Origin: Drosophila miranda
Lineage: Eukaryota > Arthropoda > Insecta > Diptera > Drosophilidae
Assembly (NCBI RefSeq): GCF_003369915.1
Contig: NC_046673.1
Location: 23,985,718-24,049,717, forward strand
DNA: 64,000 nucleotides
Reading direction: 5' to 3'
The translations under genes and the position numbers were made by a program. Under the pieces are notes generated by a model. It was not told where the DNA came from. It was given only the letters and a program-made list of their open reading frames with translations, and did no database searches. This document shows, piece after piece, positions 14,249-24,840 of the stretch (positions are counted from its first letter, which is position 1; each line of letters begins with the position of its first letter).

Positions 14249-17200
14249 TAATAGTAAGAGAGTGGGCATATCGATAGGTGCACACGTTGCGCCGCTTGGC
14301 ACTTGAATGCCTTTTCTATGGCTGCTACGGAATGGTCAGAATATGGCAATGGTAGTATCTATGGGAAATTTCCAGTGTAGGCTGTAAAAAACGAATGGAT
14401 CGCCATCAACAACAACCATCTTGTCCTGCTGATAAGAGGAGCTGCACCCCTGTAGCCATGCACTTCACTCTGCACACACTCCACACTCCGCTCTGGCCGA
14501 CATTGTGCTTTCTCCAGCGAACCATCGCCTTATCACTGCGCCTCTGAGCAGCGGGCAGACGCTCTAATAGCCCCTCCGTTTTATCAGCCGATCCTCTAGC
14601 CAGTTGGATCGTCGTTTTTACCGCCTCATGGTGAAATACCATATGAAATCGGACTCCTGCCTTTGGCTGTTGTTTGTCGCTCTCGAAATTTCATATTTCA
14701 TTTCTGTTTGTGCTAATCGAGTTCTATTGTCAATAATCGACGATGATTCCGATTCCGATGTGCGATTCATATGACTTTCTTTGAGGCAGACACCGCCTCA
14801 CGTGGGCTTTTTCCGCCCTCCATCGGAGATTAAATTTTGTTTGTTATTCTTTTTTTTTTGGACAATGATTGAGCGAAGGCATTGTGTGGGCTTCGGGGGG
14901 CTATCGTGATCAAAGACATGCCTGCCCTCTGAGATGGAGATAGATCTCTATTTGGATCACTGCCATACGACGGACAGACAGCTGATCTGATGATCCAAAG
15001 ATGCTGATGCTGATGCGGACACTGACGCAAGGAACGACATCTTTCATCAGGTTTCGGGGACCGCCTGACGATGAGTGCGTCAGGTGCTAAAAGAAAACCA
15101 TTTCCACGTCCCGCATGTACCCTGTACGGACCGCCTTCTCTCCCACCGACCACAGCACACGCATGTGACGTGAAAGCCGAGCGGCACGTCCGCATTCGAG
15201 GCAATCAAGTGGAATTTGCCACAGCCGCAAAATGAACGCAAAAAAAAAATCAAAATAACAAAAGGCGACGGCAAAAGCAGACGTTTTTTGGCCCACGTAG
15301 AGACCATCGCGTCCCATTGTCCAAACACCCAATAAATAAACGAGAGATAAACGCGAAATTAGCTAAATCTGATAATATTCGCCGAATCCCCGTGGTTCCC
15401 CGAAGTCTCAAGGCAAGATCAATGTTCGAGGTTTGAGGATCGAGTACAAAGAATATCTATAAAAGGACTAGAAATGGTTGGCAAAATGATAAAGGAAGAC
15501 CCTTATAGGCTCATGATAAATCTATGATATATCCAACTTTGATAATATTTCGTATGCAATCTGGTATGTCTCCTGAGATAAGAAAACTATAAGAAGTAGA
15601 TCAAGGATAGATCTTCAACTAGGATTATTCCTATGAGAGCAAAACTATCAACAATAATGTATATTCTTACGAATATCAAAGGATGCCTTCTATGGCTTCT
15701 CCCCGAAAATTCAAATGAAATATCGCCTAATCTAAATAAAATTATTTGATAAGAAGGTTTGTTCCCGTTCATTACCACCTTCCGAAGAAGCAAATGAGCA
15801 AGCAAATAATTTCAAATGAATTCAAATGAATCACTTCAACCCTGCCAGAATCGACTGCCAGAATCTTTTGCATCAAAGTCAGAGATCAAAGTCCATAGGG
15901 GATCGGTGGGTCGCCCCCATGGGTCGGTTCTTTGCGATAAAAAAAATAAAATAAAAATAAAAAAAACAGAAAGTTGCCAAATAAACAATCTGATTAAATG
16001 ATTAAAGGTCAGTCCAACAATCATGGTCAAACAGTGGACGGATGGGTGGATGGATGGATGGATGGATGGATGGATGGATGGATGGATGGATGGGAGCCTC
16101 TTTCGAGGGTATTGCGTCTCCAAAAATTCGAAGAACTGAAGCCCGCCGAAAGCGATTCTTCCTTAGCAACGATGAGTGGGCACGAAATCGAGGGAAGAGC
16201 CCCCATTGAATTATTAAAATGCAATTATAATGGTCACGATGATCGGATCGGATCGGTGCGATCGATTGGAGAAAGAGAAAGAATATCGGGGCTTCCATAA
16301 CAAAACTAATTCAAGCATTTGTATGCACAAAAAGGAGTCCCCAGCGCCATAAACGGATCGGATACATCGATTGATCGTCTGGTACAAAGATCCACGTCCG
16401 GCCAGAGCTCCAGAGGGCAACGGAAAAGAGTGAAGTGATGAGTGGAGACCCCGTCGCCGCAATTAGATAATGAGCAGTTTGTGGGCCCTCGATCAACGCG
16501 ATCGCAGTCTCGGCGGATGAGAAGATACTATATAGAAAGTTCGCTACCTCCCTCCCCTATCAATATTTCGGTGCCGGAGATCAGCAGCTCTCTTGACATG
16601 TGGGGCACGTCCCGAACGGCGGCCCCAAAAAAGATGTCTGAAATATGTATACAGAAAATGGCCGACGAAGCAATCAGTCAGTCAGTCAGTCAGTCAAACA
16701 AATTCTTCAAAATAATGGTTATAGTTTATGTAGAGATCAACGATCATCAGAATCTTAGAAGATAAAAGACTACCGATCAATGAACGTATAGAAGATTGAG
16801 ATCTTCTTAGAGTGATCTTTCCAAGCGTTCATTGCGATTTTTTAACCCTAACAATCGGTTGATATTCCCCACTGGAAGATCAAAGACAATTCTGAGAGAT
16901 CATATAAGAACCTTTTGAAACGAGCCTCAAACGATAAGTAAGAGCCCTTCAAAGTAATTGTGAAGGTATGTATCTAAAAAATAAGTAAAAGCAAATACGA
17001 TTGCTAATGAATGATCTTTAGGGCTTTCTGGTAGATCGCTAAAAAATATCTAATACGGATATATCCGTCAGAGATAGGTTTTTGTGTTTTTTTTGGGTGG
17101 GTGGAAGTTTCAGTCGAGAAAACCACCGTCGACGTCAAAGTAAGAATCGATTCAACGAATTCGATGGACGACTCATTCGGGGATTTGGATTGCAGATCGG

Positions 17201-20200
17201 GGTCCCCAAAAGAGATCCCCCCTCTTCGATTGCGCTCTCTCTGTGACGTCAGTGTGGAATTCTGAATCAATGAATTTTTTGTGGATTTTTATGTGTTTTT
17301 GTAGTAGAAATTCCAAAGCCCAGGCGAACGGAAAGCTACAACAAACGTCAGAGCCTGGAGGGGAGAGCAAAGAAGTGAGAACTGGGAAATGGAGAGCAAG
17401 AGGAAGAGGAGCAGGTGGAGTGGGTGGTGTGGGGTGGGGTGAGGTGGGGGACGAAGGTTAAGCCGCAAAAACTATTCACATGTGGCGCTCATTAAAGCGC
17501 AGGGTCCCATTTGTCAGGTGCTTATATGGGGGGTGGGATTCGGATTCGGATCGGGAGCCAAAAACGCGAATGCCAAAACGATCACAACAGCAGCGTGACA
17601 GAAGCCGCTAATTGAGATTCTGCAGGTGATAAGGGAACTGCAAAAGACAGAGAGAATAGGAGAGCGCTTCACCTCCCTCTCTGAGGCGGCTACTCTCTCC
17701 CACTCTCGTAACTAGTGCCGTTTAAGCGCAGAGCTTGATCAGCCAAAAAACTGTAATCAAAGAGAGGGCGAGAGAGCATTTTCAAGAGAGCGCGCCGCAG
17801 AGAAGGAAGCAGCGACGTCGCAAAGAACCGAAGCGACAGCCACAGCGACGGCGACGGCAACGGCAACGTCAGGCGGCCCCCGTCGTATATAAAACCTTAT
17901 GCCATGGCTGTCGGCCCCATTCACACCTCAACGCGCGTGGACGTCGTCGCCTGCCGTCACCCAACCAACCACACACTCCCCCTTCAGCCACACTCACTAA
18001 AACCCTCCCACCCCCCGCGGTACATCGACTAACCACCACGTAAATTTCGAACTAAAAAACAGTTTTATTTTTTGATTGTGCGAAAAAGTGCTTCCGAAAT
18101 ACACAAAAAGAGACATTCAGAGAGAGAGTGCAAAGAACTAACGGTTAAATTACGTTGAGACAAAGAAATCAATGCAAAAATGTGCCATAATTCGGGCATT
18201 GAAAAAGGCGAGCAGCAGATTGAACGGTACATGGCCTTCGGTTTGCCCTCGCGCGCCGTCAAGAGCGTGAAGTACACGATGCGCAAGCGAGAGAAGCAGC
18301 AGCAGAAGAAGGAGCAGCAGAAGCTGCGACAAAGGCAGCAGCAGCAGGAGCAATACCTGGAAGAGCTGGAGCTGAGCAGCAGCAGTGGCAGCGGCAGCGG
18401 CAGCAATAACTACAGCGACAGCGAAGATAGCGGAACCGATATCACCTCCATGCAGCTGGCCTCAGCAGAGGCAGCACAAATGGTGGACACAGACACAGAC
18501 CTAGAGCTAGAGGCAGCAGAGACAAAAGCAGAAATAGTAACATACGGCGCTGCAGCAGTGGCTGTGACAGCGGCAGTAGCAGTGGCTGTAGCAGAGAACC
18601 TGACATTAACAGAGACCCACAACACAAAGGGCAGCAGCATCGATAACAGCAGCAGCAACAACAACAGTGAGATCTTCAAAATTCCCAAAATGTGCGGACG
18701 CTTCCGCAAACTGCAACAGCAGCAGCAGCAGCAGCAGCAGCAAGAGCAACAGCAACAGGTGGAGGATATTTCTCAGCTGAAAGCACAGCAGCAGCGAAAG
18801 CTCAGCTCGATGGAACCCTCGATGGACGATGCCCTCGCCATTGGCACCCAAATGACGCGCAAGGTATCGGAACGGATCGCCTGTTTGGTCGCCCAGCTGC
18901 AGGGCAGTCGACTGTACACGTGAGTACCCCACCATGTTAACGAGCCCCCAAAATATCACAAGCGAGCACACACCCATCATCTATCATCATTTCACCATGT
19001 GACATACAAATTCCAATGGAAAAATGGGAAAAAAATGGGAATTATCAGCAGGCGGCAGGCGACAGGCAACAGGGCAGCCAGGCATCCCTCTTATCGTTCG
19101 TTTGCACGGTAATGGATCATGCCGCTCGCCCGATCACGCCTATTCATTATTTTCCCCGAGTGCTTTTGGAATTTTTCTGTGCATATACTCTGTATTACCT
19201 GTTGTTGTCAGCTGTTGCTTTCTGGACACAATACGTTTATGCAAACAGCTGAAAGCTAGACCTCCGTCAGATGATGTTTAAAGCTTAAAGAAACATGAAA
19301 TTCAATTTAAATCGCATTAGAACGTCACTTCCCTTCGAAGGCCTAAAACAGGGCCATAACCTAACCCAATGCAACCTGCTATTTCTGTCCCACACAAAAA
19401 AGAAACCAGTTCTTGCAGGTGATTCATTTGGAGTCTCACTTATCAAAAACGTATTACTAAATATAATTGGAGAATCGAGCACGAGTAAGAGTATTTATAG
19501 ATACGATAAAATACTATCGGAGCTTATAGCCTTGTCCGTTGAGTCAGCTTTTTTAGGGGGGTGCGGGCGGCGGTTGGGTGGGCCAGAGCTTATCTGCTGC
19601 CGGAGATCCCTGACGAAACGAAGAGTCAATTGAGTTCCCTCCCTCACACCTTGACAGTGAAATTGTTGCGTGTGGGCAAAGTCAACAGAGTTCCCGAGTT
19701 CCCTATTCCACTCGAACGGGTGCCCCCATTCCTCCCTCCTCTCTCTATCCGTCACTCTCGATCAAAGTCTGATTTCTGTGGCGACGTCACAGCAGAGAGA
19801 GAGAGAGAGGTAGTGCGGTACTGTGGGATCGTCGTCGTCTTCGTCTTCGTCGTCGGCTCTGCGCTCACTCTCTTTCCTTGTCATTGGCTCTGTTGCTGAG
19901 TCAGTTACGTTCCGTTGACCCGCCTCCCTCCCTCAATATTCTACTTTTGCTTCTGTTTCTGGATTTTTATCAGCTGAACGGCACGCCGCACAGCTGATTC
20001 TCTGAATTCGCTCTGTTCTCTGGATTCGCCTTAAAGGTGCAAGTGCAAGATTATCTACAGTTATGGAGATTGGCAATTTGTTGCTCAAGTTATGGCTTCA
20101 CTCTGTCCCCCTCCCGCCATGACCGATGGTGTGGTATGGGTGGTGTGGCTTGTGGGGTGGGAGGGGGGAACTTTAGTTGAGGGGAAGTGGAAAAAATTCA

Positions 20201-23200
20201 TTATTTGGTTGCATGCGTTTTCGCACGTACGCCATTCTATGGTTAAAGCTCTACATTCGCCGCAGAAGCAGAGTAGAGCAAAGCAGAAATAAAAGCGCGA
20301 ATATATGCAAAAATGTGCACCCACCGAATGGTAACGACGGAGAGGAGAGGAGAGGTAGGGTAGGCAAACATAGCAGCAGACAGACCACGCAACAAATGCG
20401 TAGAGGGGCACACACACACAGACAGCAGCTCACACCCATTTGACGTCGACGACGACGCAAGAGACAGAGATAATTTATTAGCGTGCGATCGGGTCGTGCG
20501 CTCTCTCTCCCCCGCTCTCTTGGGCGAAAGTTCGCTGCAAGCGAATCTGATCGTGAGGGCCACGTGTGTGCATACGTAACGTAACCAGAGAGCGGGAGAG
20601 AGACAAACGCTGAATATTCTTTCAAGAGTTATTTTTCCAGCCTTTACGTACAGTCTGTGACATAAGCAAGTGTCGTGTCTCGGAAAAGAGTTACAACACC
20701 ATGGCTTCAAGGGTTTGGAGCTTGGACCTGCACTCCGGACTCTGGATTGCATGGCATGGCTATAACTTATTCAGATTAGATAGATCAAAGCACTCGAATT
20801 CGACATCGAACTCGAACAGAGGGGGGAGGGCGCATTCATCGATTAATCATTCAATTGATAACAGCTTTAGCGTTGAACTAACTTTAGTTTCGATCTTCTT
20901 TTATCCGCACAGAATACTGACGCGTACCACACAGCCAGCACACTTGATAGCTGTCTGCATCTTGGTCTTTGTGCTGATGACTGTCGGACGCGACCTGATC
21001 GAGGGTAGCCCCGCAACGACACCAACAACAACGACGAGAACTCTGAGCAGCAGCAGCTCAACCGGAGGCGGAGGAGGCAGCGGCACCCTGCCGAACCTCG
21101 TCTATCTGGGGGCATTCGCCACTCACTTTGGTTCGCAGATCTGGATGACATTCGTCTCGGGTAAGTTCTGCTCTCAAGGCTCAGGGGATCCATCCAAATC
21201 CATCAACCTATCAGCGCTCCATGCGAATACATATATGCAACGCCAAATCTTAGTCCCCTTTTGAGCGTTCCCCGAGTGGAGCTCGTTTTAATAATTCCCC
21301 AATCTTTTTTCCTCGCACACAGGCCTCTCGCTGTACTTCTCCCTGCCGCGCCACATCTTCGGGCAGTGCCAGCAGATCCTGTTCCCCCGGTACTTTGCCT
21401 TCAACGCCGTGCTCAGTCTCACGATGCTGGTGACCTATGCAAAGTACTTCCTTAGTGGCTGGACGACGGCGTCGGGCATCCAGGTCGGATCGCTGGCTCT
21501 GGCGGCGGGCATTGAGGTGGTGGTGCGACTGTACCTGGTGCCGCCGATGCTGAAGCTGATGCACGAGAAGTACAAGATCGAGGACGCCATCGGCAGTGGC
21601 CAGGAGGTGGGCAGCCTTGTCCAAGGCGATCTGATCGACTGTCCGCACTATCAGCGCGTCCACAAAGGCTTCCGTCGCATCCACATGACCATTGCCATTG
21701 GCAACATGACCGTCATGCTGGCCACGTGTCTGCAATTGTATTTTCTGGCATCGAAAATACATCTTAGCTAGGGCACAGCTGCACACACAACAAGAGAGGA
21801 GATGAGCAGAGCAGAGTGTTCAGCACCGGAAGATCATCTGTTCTGGCATCCAAGAATTTATAAATTAATCCTAGAGTCTAAAGAATCATTCAAATCATTT
21901 CAAAATGCACGACCACACACGCCACGTCACGCCACGCCACGCCACGCACTCTCTCGATTGTATTTAAATGTTCAACGATTAAATTCCACATTCAAAGGTC
22001 ATTCGCCATCACACAAAATAATTTCTTAAAACGCACAAAAAACCCACAAACAAAAACTAAACGAGTATTTTCTGCGATTTTCCAATCTGATTTTCCTGTG
22101 ATAAAAACTTACCCCACACCCCCCCACACACACACACATTCACAAGACAACTCACAAAACATTTAGTCGATAGCCGCGTTAGCCAATAAACAAACACACA
22201 CCCATACACACACACACACAGTTATTAATTATTAGCCTATTGATAATTAATTATACCGAAAGCAACGTCTCTTCCCACCACACTTCAATTTTTTTATTAT
22301 TTCCCCCCAACCCCCCCACCACCCCCTTTTTTTGGGTTATTTATTAATCCATCGAAACTATAATATTTAGCTGCTTTAATTGAGAAAGCAAACAAATACT
22401 TAGTGAATGTAGTTTTTTAATTATACATAAAATAAAAACCCAACATAAAAAATAAAAAGAAAAAAAAAACACCAAGAAGGGCAAAAATCGAATAAAAAAA
22501 TAATACTACAAAATCAATAAATAAAAATATTCAAACCACTTGAAAGTGTGCTTAAAATAAAGATATAATTGTTTTCCTTCGATGGGTTTCTGGGAGGGGA
22601 GGGGGGATGAGAAAACTCATAGATCGGTCAGAATATGACCTAAAATTTAATGGGGGAAAATCCGACTTGCGGCTTTCTTTCGTCTGCTTTCGGTATAGCT
22701 TTAAAACTGTATTGCAGTCTTTCAGGCGGCGCCAAGAAAATATCAAGACAAAATAGTAAGAGAGCGAGAGAGGTGCATCGGTGCATCAAACGCAGAAATA
22801 AAAGCGCGAATATATGCAAAAATGTCCACCCACCGAAGGGAAACCGGGGAGGGGAGAGCAGACAGTCCACGCAACAAATGCGTAGTAACCAAAGAGCGAG
22901 AGAGAGAGACAATCGCTGAATATTCTTTCAAGAGATATTTTTCTAGCCTTTACGTACAGTCTGTGACATAAGCAAGTGTCGTGTCTCGGAAAAGAGTTAC
23001 AACACCATGGCTTCAAGGGTTTTGGAGTTTGGACCTGCACTTCGGACAGGTCAGATTAGATTTATCAAAGCACTCGAATTAGACATCGAACTCGAACAGA
23101 GGAATATATACTCGAAACTCTGAATATAGAGAGGAGAGGAGCAGAGCAGAGCGTTCAGCACCGGAAGATCATCTGTTCTGGCATCCAAGAATTTATAAAT

Positions 23201-24379
23201 TAATCCTTTAATCATTTCAAATTGCACTTAAAACGCACAAAGAGAAGCAAAAGGACTACCCAAAATCCACCCACCCCCACGCACACAGTTACAAGATGAA
23301 CCCACTAGACATTTTGTCGATAGCCGCGTTAGCCAATAAACAAGCACACACCCATACACACAAACACAGCCATACATAAAAAGCCAAAAAAAATACTTAG
23401 TGAATATAATTTTAAATTTTCAATAAAATAATAAGGGAAATTTCGACTGTCTAGCGTTATAAGTGTATTGCATGCTTTTAGGCGGTGGCAAGGAAATATC
23501 ACAAGAACAAGTAAGCGAGAGAGAGAGAGTCAATGCTGTGGGAGTAATCTTGAACTGAGGCAAAAACTTTTGGGCTCTCTCTCTCTCTCTCTCTGGACCT
23601 GCTGCCGCTGTCCTGTTTGGAAAGTACTTCAGAAAGACAGCAGCAGCGCAGCAGAGTTAGCTGCAGTAGCAGTACTCTCTCTCCGTCTCTCTCTCGTGAG
23701 AGCTTTTACCGTAAGTCTCTTCAGATCATCTCCCTTATACATAGCCTACTTTTTGAAAACTATATGTATGTATATATGTATGTATATTGCATGGGGCATG
23801 TGGGATGATTGCACTTACCGCCTCAATTTCCTGCTCAAAGCGCACGGGTCGCAGTCGACAGAGCACCACAATGAGATAGATGAAATTGACGCCGATGCCA
23901 AGGCCTGACCAGAGGACCACATCCGGGGTGCACTCCACCAGATAGCCGTACATCCCCATCATGATGCAGCCGATCAGCAGCATCGCCCGCATCCACAGCG
24001 AGCCGAAGGGGCCGTGGGGGGCCAGGAAGGCCAGAAAGAGGAAGGCCCAGCCGAGCTGAAAGTAGAGGTGGTGCGGCTGCTGCCAGTTGAGGCACTGCTC
24101 GATGGACCAGTCACCGGGATTGATGGAGCGCAGGGTGCCGTTGTTGTCCCACGTGATCGTGCCGCTGGCGGCGCTCGTACCCGCCGTGCTCTGCGCTATC
24201 AGGGTGCCCGCTGAGGCGGCGGCTGCAGCACCGGCTCCCACCTCGGCAGCGGCAGCAGCAGCCACACCTGTGCCCACGCCACTGCCGCCGCCCGCACCGA
24301 TGCCCATGACGCTGGCGCTGCTGCCGGCGCTGTTGATCAAAGCTCCGACGCTAGCAGCGCTGCCGGCTGTGCTGGGCAT
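5698..24379 (-). CDS. bves: Popeye-domain membrane protein (Bves/POPDC)
   Basis: Popeye proteins are three-pass membrane proteins whose cytoplasmic Popeye domain binds cAMP; they act in cell adhesion and in muscle and epithelial membranes. Coding exons on the minus strand, high to low: 24379-23819, 10730-10573, 10500-10398, 10336-10187, 10118-9977, 5762-5698. All joins keep frame (561+158+103+150+142+65 nt = 392 codons plus stop). Residues 1-85 are an Ala/Gly-rich leader, followed by a possible N-glycosylation site (NGT) and three hydrophobic spans at about 115-185. LRPVRF and VYMALFQP match the family. Exon 3 carries the cAMP-pocket motif FLDSPEW (258-264), and the exon 3/4 join carries FQVS, where the family usually has FQVT. 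The exon 4 donor (GTCTGT) is weak. The first coding intron (10731-23818) holds a separate plus-strand gene. The last exon rests on phase and splice sites only; more 3' exons or isoforms are possible. Confidence 0.88.
6078..6099. repeat. (GA)n microsatellite
   Basis: A pure GA run inside the bves intron, followed by a short CA run. Confidence 0.95.
7275..7314. repeat. (GACA)n-type tetranucleotide repeat
   Basis: GACG and GACA units in tandem, the last six nearly perfect, in the bves intron. Confidence 0.95.
9449..9521. repeat. Imperfect hexamer repeat (TTGCAG)n
   Basis: About a dozen imperfect copies of TTGCAG, some changed to TTGCAT or TTGTTC. It creates long repeat-only open frames on both strands that are not genes. 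Confidence 0.9.
9923..9954. repeat. (GA)n microsatellite close to a bves splice donor
   Basis: A pure GA run about 20 bp inside the intron from the bves exon 5 donor at 9976. It reads as CT repeats in the bves transcript. Confidence 0.95.
14206..14242. repeat. (GA)n microsatellite
   Basis: A GA run of about 18 units in the bves intron. Confidence 0.95.
16046..16093. repeat. (GGAT)n tetranucleotide repeat
   Basis: About twelve tandem GGAT units in the bves intron. They generate the IHPS/MDGW repeat frames, which are not coding. Confidence 0.95.
17640..18179 (+). promoter_or_regulatory. TATA promoter and 5' UTR of the TMEM205-like gene
   Basis: A perfect TATATAAAA lies at 17886-17894. An initiator-like TCAC at 17921 sits about 30 bp downstream, the standard TATA-to-start spacing. 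Upstream (17640-17790) are several GAGAG elements of the kind bound by GAGA factor. The inferred 5' UTR runs from about 17921 to 18179. The box lies inside the bves intron, on the opposite strand to bves. Confidence 0.7.
18180..21771 (+). CDS. TMEM205-like multi-pass membrane protein, nested in bves
   Basis: Exons 18180-18919, 20913-21160 and 21323-21771 join in frame to 478 aa, through donors GTGAGT and GTAAGT and acceptors CACAG. The C-terminal half is the TMEM205 (DUF4149) domain: hydrophobic spans [17 protein letters not shown], a segment ending [19 protein letters not shown], the family signature [16 protein letters not shown], then [19 protein letters not shown] and two more spans, ending [11 protein letters not shown]. 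Human TMEM205 has been linked to cisplatin resistance; its molecular role is not settled. The first about 247 residues (exon 1) are a hydrophilic Gln/Ser/Glu-rich extension with a CAG-encoded polyQ tract (about 18713-18743), absent from the short vertebrate protein. An alternative in-frame start exists at 20701. The whole gene sits in an intron of bves on the opposite strand. Confidence 0.85.
18920..20589 (+). other. First intron of the TMEM205-like gene
   Basis: The donor GTGAGT is at 18920. The interior has GA/CT tracts, for example at 19795-19810, and no credible exon. Confidence 0.6.
20590..21160 (+). promoter_or_regulatory. Possible alternative first exon of the TMEM205-like gene
   Basis: An ATG at 20701 opens a frame that runs without a stop into coding exon 2 across its acceptor at 20911-20912, so a transcript starting in this intron would give a 302-aa protein without the polyQ extension. 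The upstream block, about 20590-20720, is copied almost intact in the decayed duplicate at about 22900-23020, including the ATG context. No clear TATA box is visible. An intron-only reading with no promoter is equally possible. Confidence 0.4.
21772..22649 (+). other. 3' UTR and flank of the TMEM205-like gene
   Basis: After the stop at 21771 come AT-rich sequence, CA runs and several AATAAA-type signals (near 22186 and around 22430-22520). Parts of it, a CCGGAAGATCATCTG block near 21827 and a TCGATAGCCGCGTTAGCC block near 22168, recur downstream in the decayed duplicate. Confidence 0.6.
22650..23440 (+). pseudogene. Decayed tandem duplicate of the TMEM205-like gene, coding exons lost
   Basis: This block repeats two separated parts of the gene to its left in the same order. 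Positions 22793-23110 match 20280-20830, including the alternative-start ATG context (CACCATGGCTTCAAGGG). Positions 23134-23215 match the 3' region at about 21798-21880, and 23270-23440 match about 22110-22430. Everything between, exons 2 and 3, is missing, and the two arms meet near 23100-23130. The copied ATG has an extra T after GGGTT and cannot encode the protein. It is a segmental tandem duplication followed by internal deletion, not a retrocopy, because flanking non-transcribed DNA is included. Confidence 0.75.
23435..23530 (+). repeat. Third partial copy of the same duplicated unit
   Basis: The block GTATTGCATGCTTTTAGGCG at 23464 and the following GGCAAGGAAATATCA stretch resemble 22710-22745 in the second copy, preceded in both by a GGGAAA..CGACT segment. 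This suggests the unit was present at least three times and the third copy is truncated, ending about 300 bp from bves exon 1. Confidence 0.55.
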
Positions 24380-24840
24380 GGCCTCGGCCTTGGCCTACCT
24401 ACCCGACGTGTCTCTCTCCCGTGACTCTCTCACTCTCACTCTCACTCTCGCTCTCAACCTCACTCTCACTCTTCCGCGTGTCAGTCTGTCGCTCTTCTTG
24501 TCAGCTTGCTTTGCCCTCCTCGCTTTCCGCTCCTCTCTGCTGCTGCTGCTGCTGCTGCTGCTGCCTCAGCAAACGCTTGCGTAGGCGTAGGCGTGGTCGC
24601 TGGCGTTGGCGTTGGCGTTGCAGTCCTCGCTAGGCGGCTGAGGATGGGGACTGGTGGGGTTGCTGCTACTGCTGGTGTATGGGGTTCGCTGCTGCTGCTG
24701 CTGCTTCGTCTCTCGCTGCTGTCCCGTCTCACATTGTTGCATTGTTCCGCAGCTGCTGCAACGGCAAAATTAAAAGTGGCCATTAATTACAAAACCGTTA
24801 ATCAATAACGGCCAGTCCATCAGCGATGCAGCAGTGGGAG
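24380..24840 (-). promoter_or_regulatory. bves: bves 5' UTR and probable promoter-proximal DNA
   Basis: Directly upstream of the bves start codon (24379) the minus strand carries a long GAGTGAGAG-type tract (24420-24480) and CAG/GCN repeats (24535-24560, 24690-24710). GAGAG elements are common near developmentally regulated Drosophila promoters. No TATA box stands out, and the transcription start cannot be placed. Confidence 0.4.

Larger units (their letters stand above)
10731..17640 (-). other. bves first coding intron, left part
   Basis: This is intronic DNA of bves between coding exon 2 and the promoter of the nested TMEM205-like gene. Open frames here (for example 12121-12534 and 13543-14168) are CAG/CTG, GA or GGAT repeats read in several frames, or unsupported by splice or homology signals. 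It holds a GA run (14206-14242) and a GGAT array (16046-16093). I see no further gene. Confidence 0.6.
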
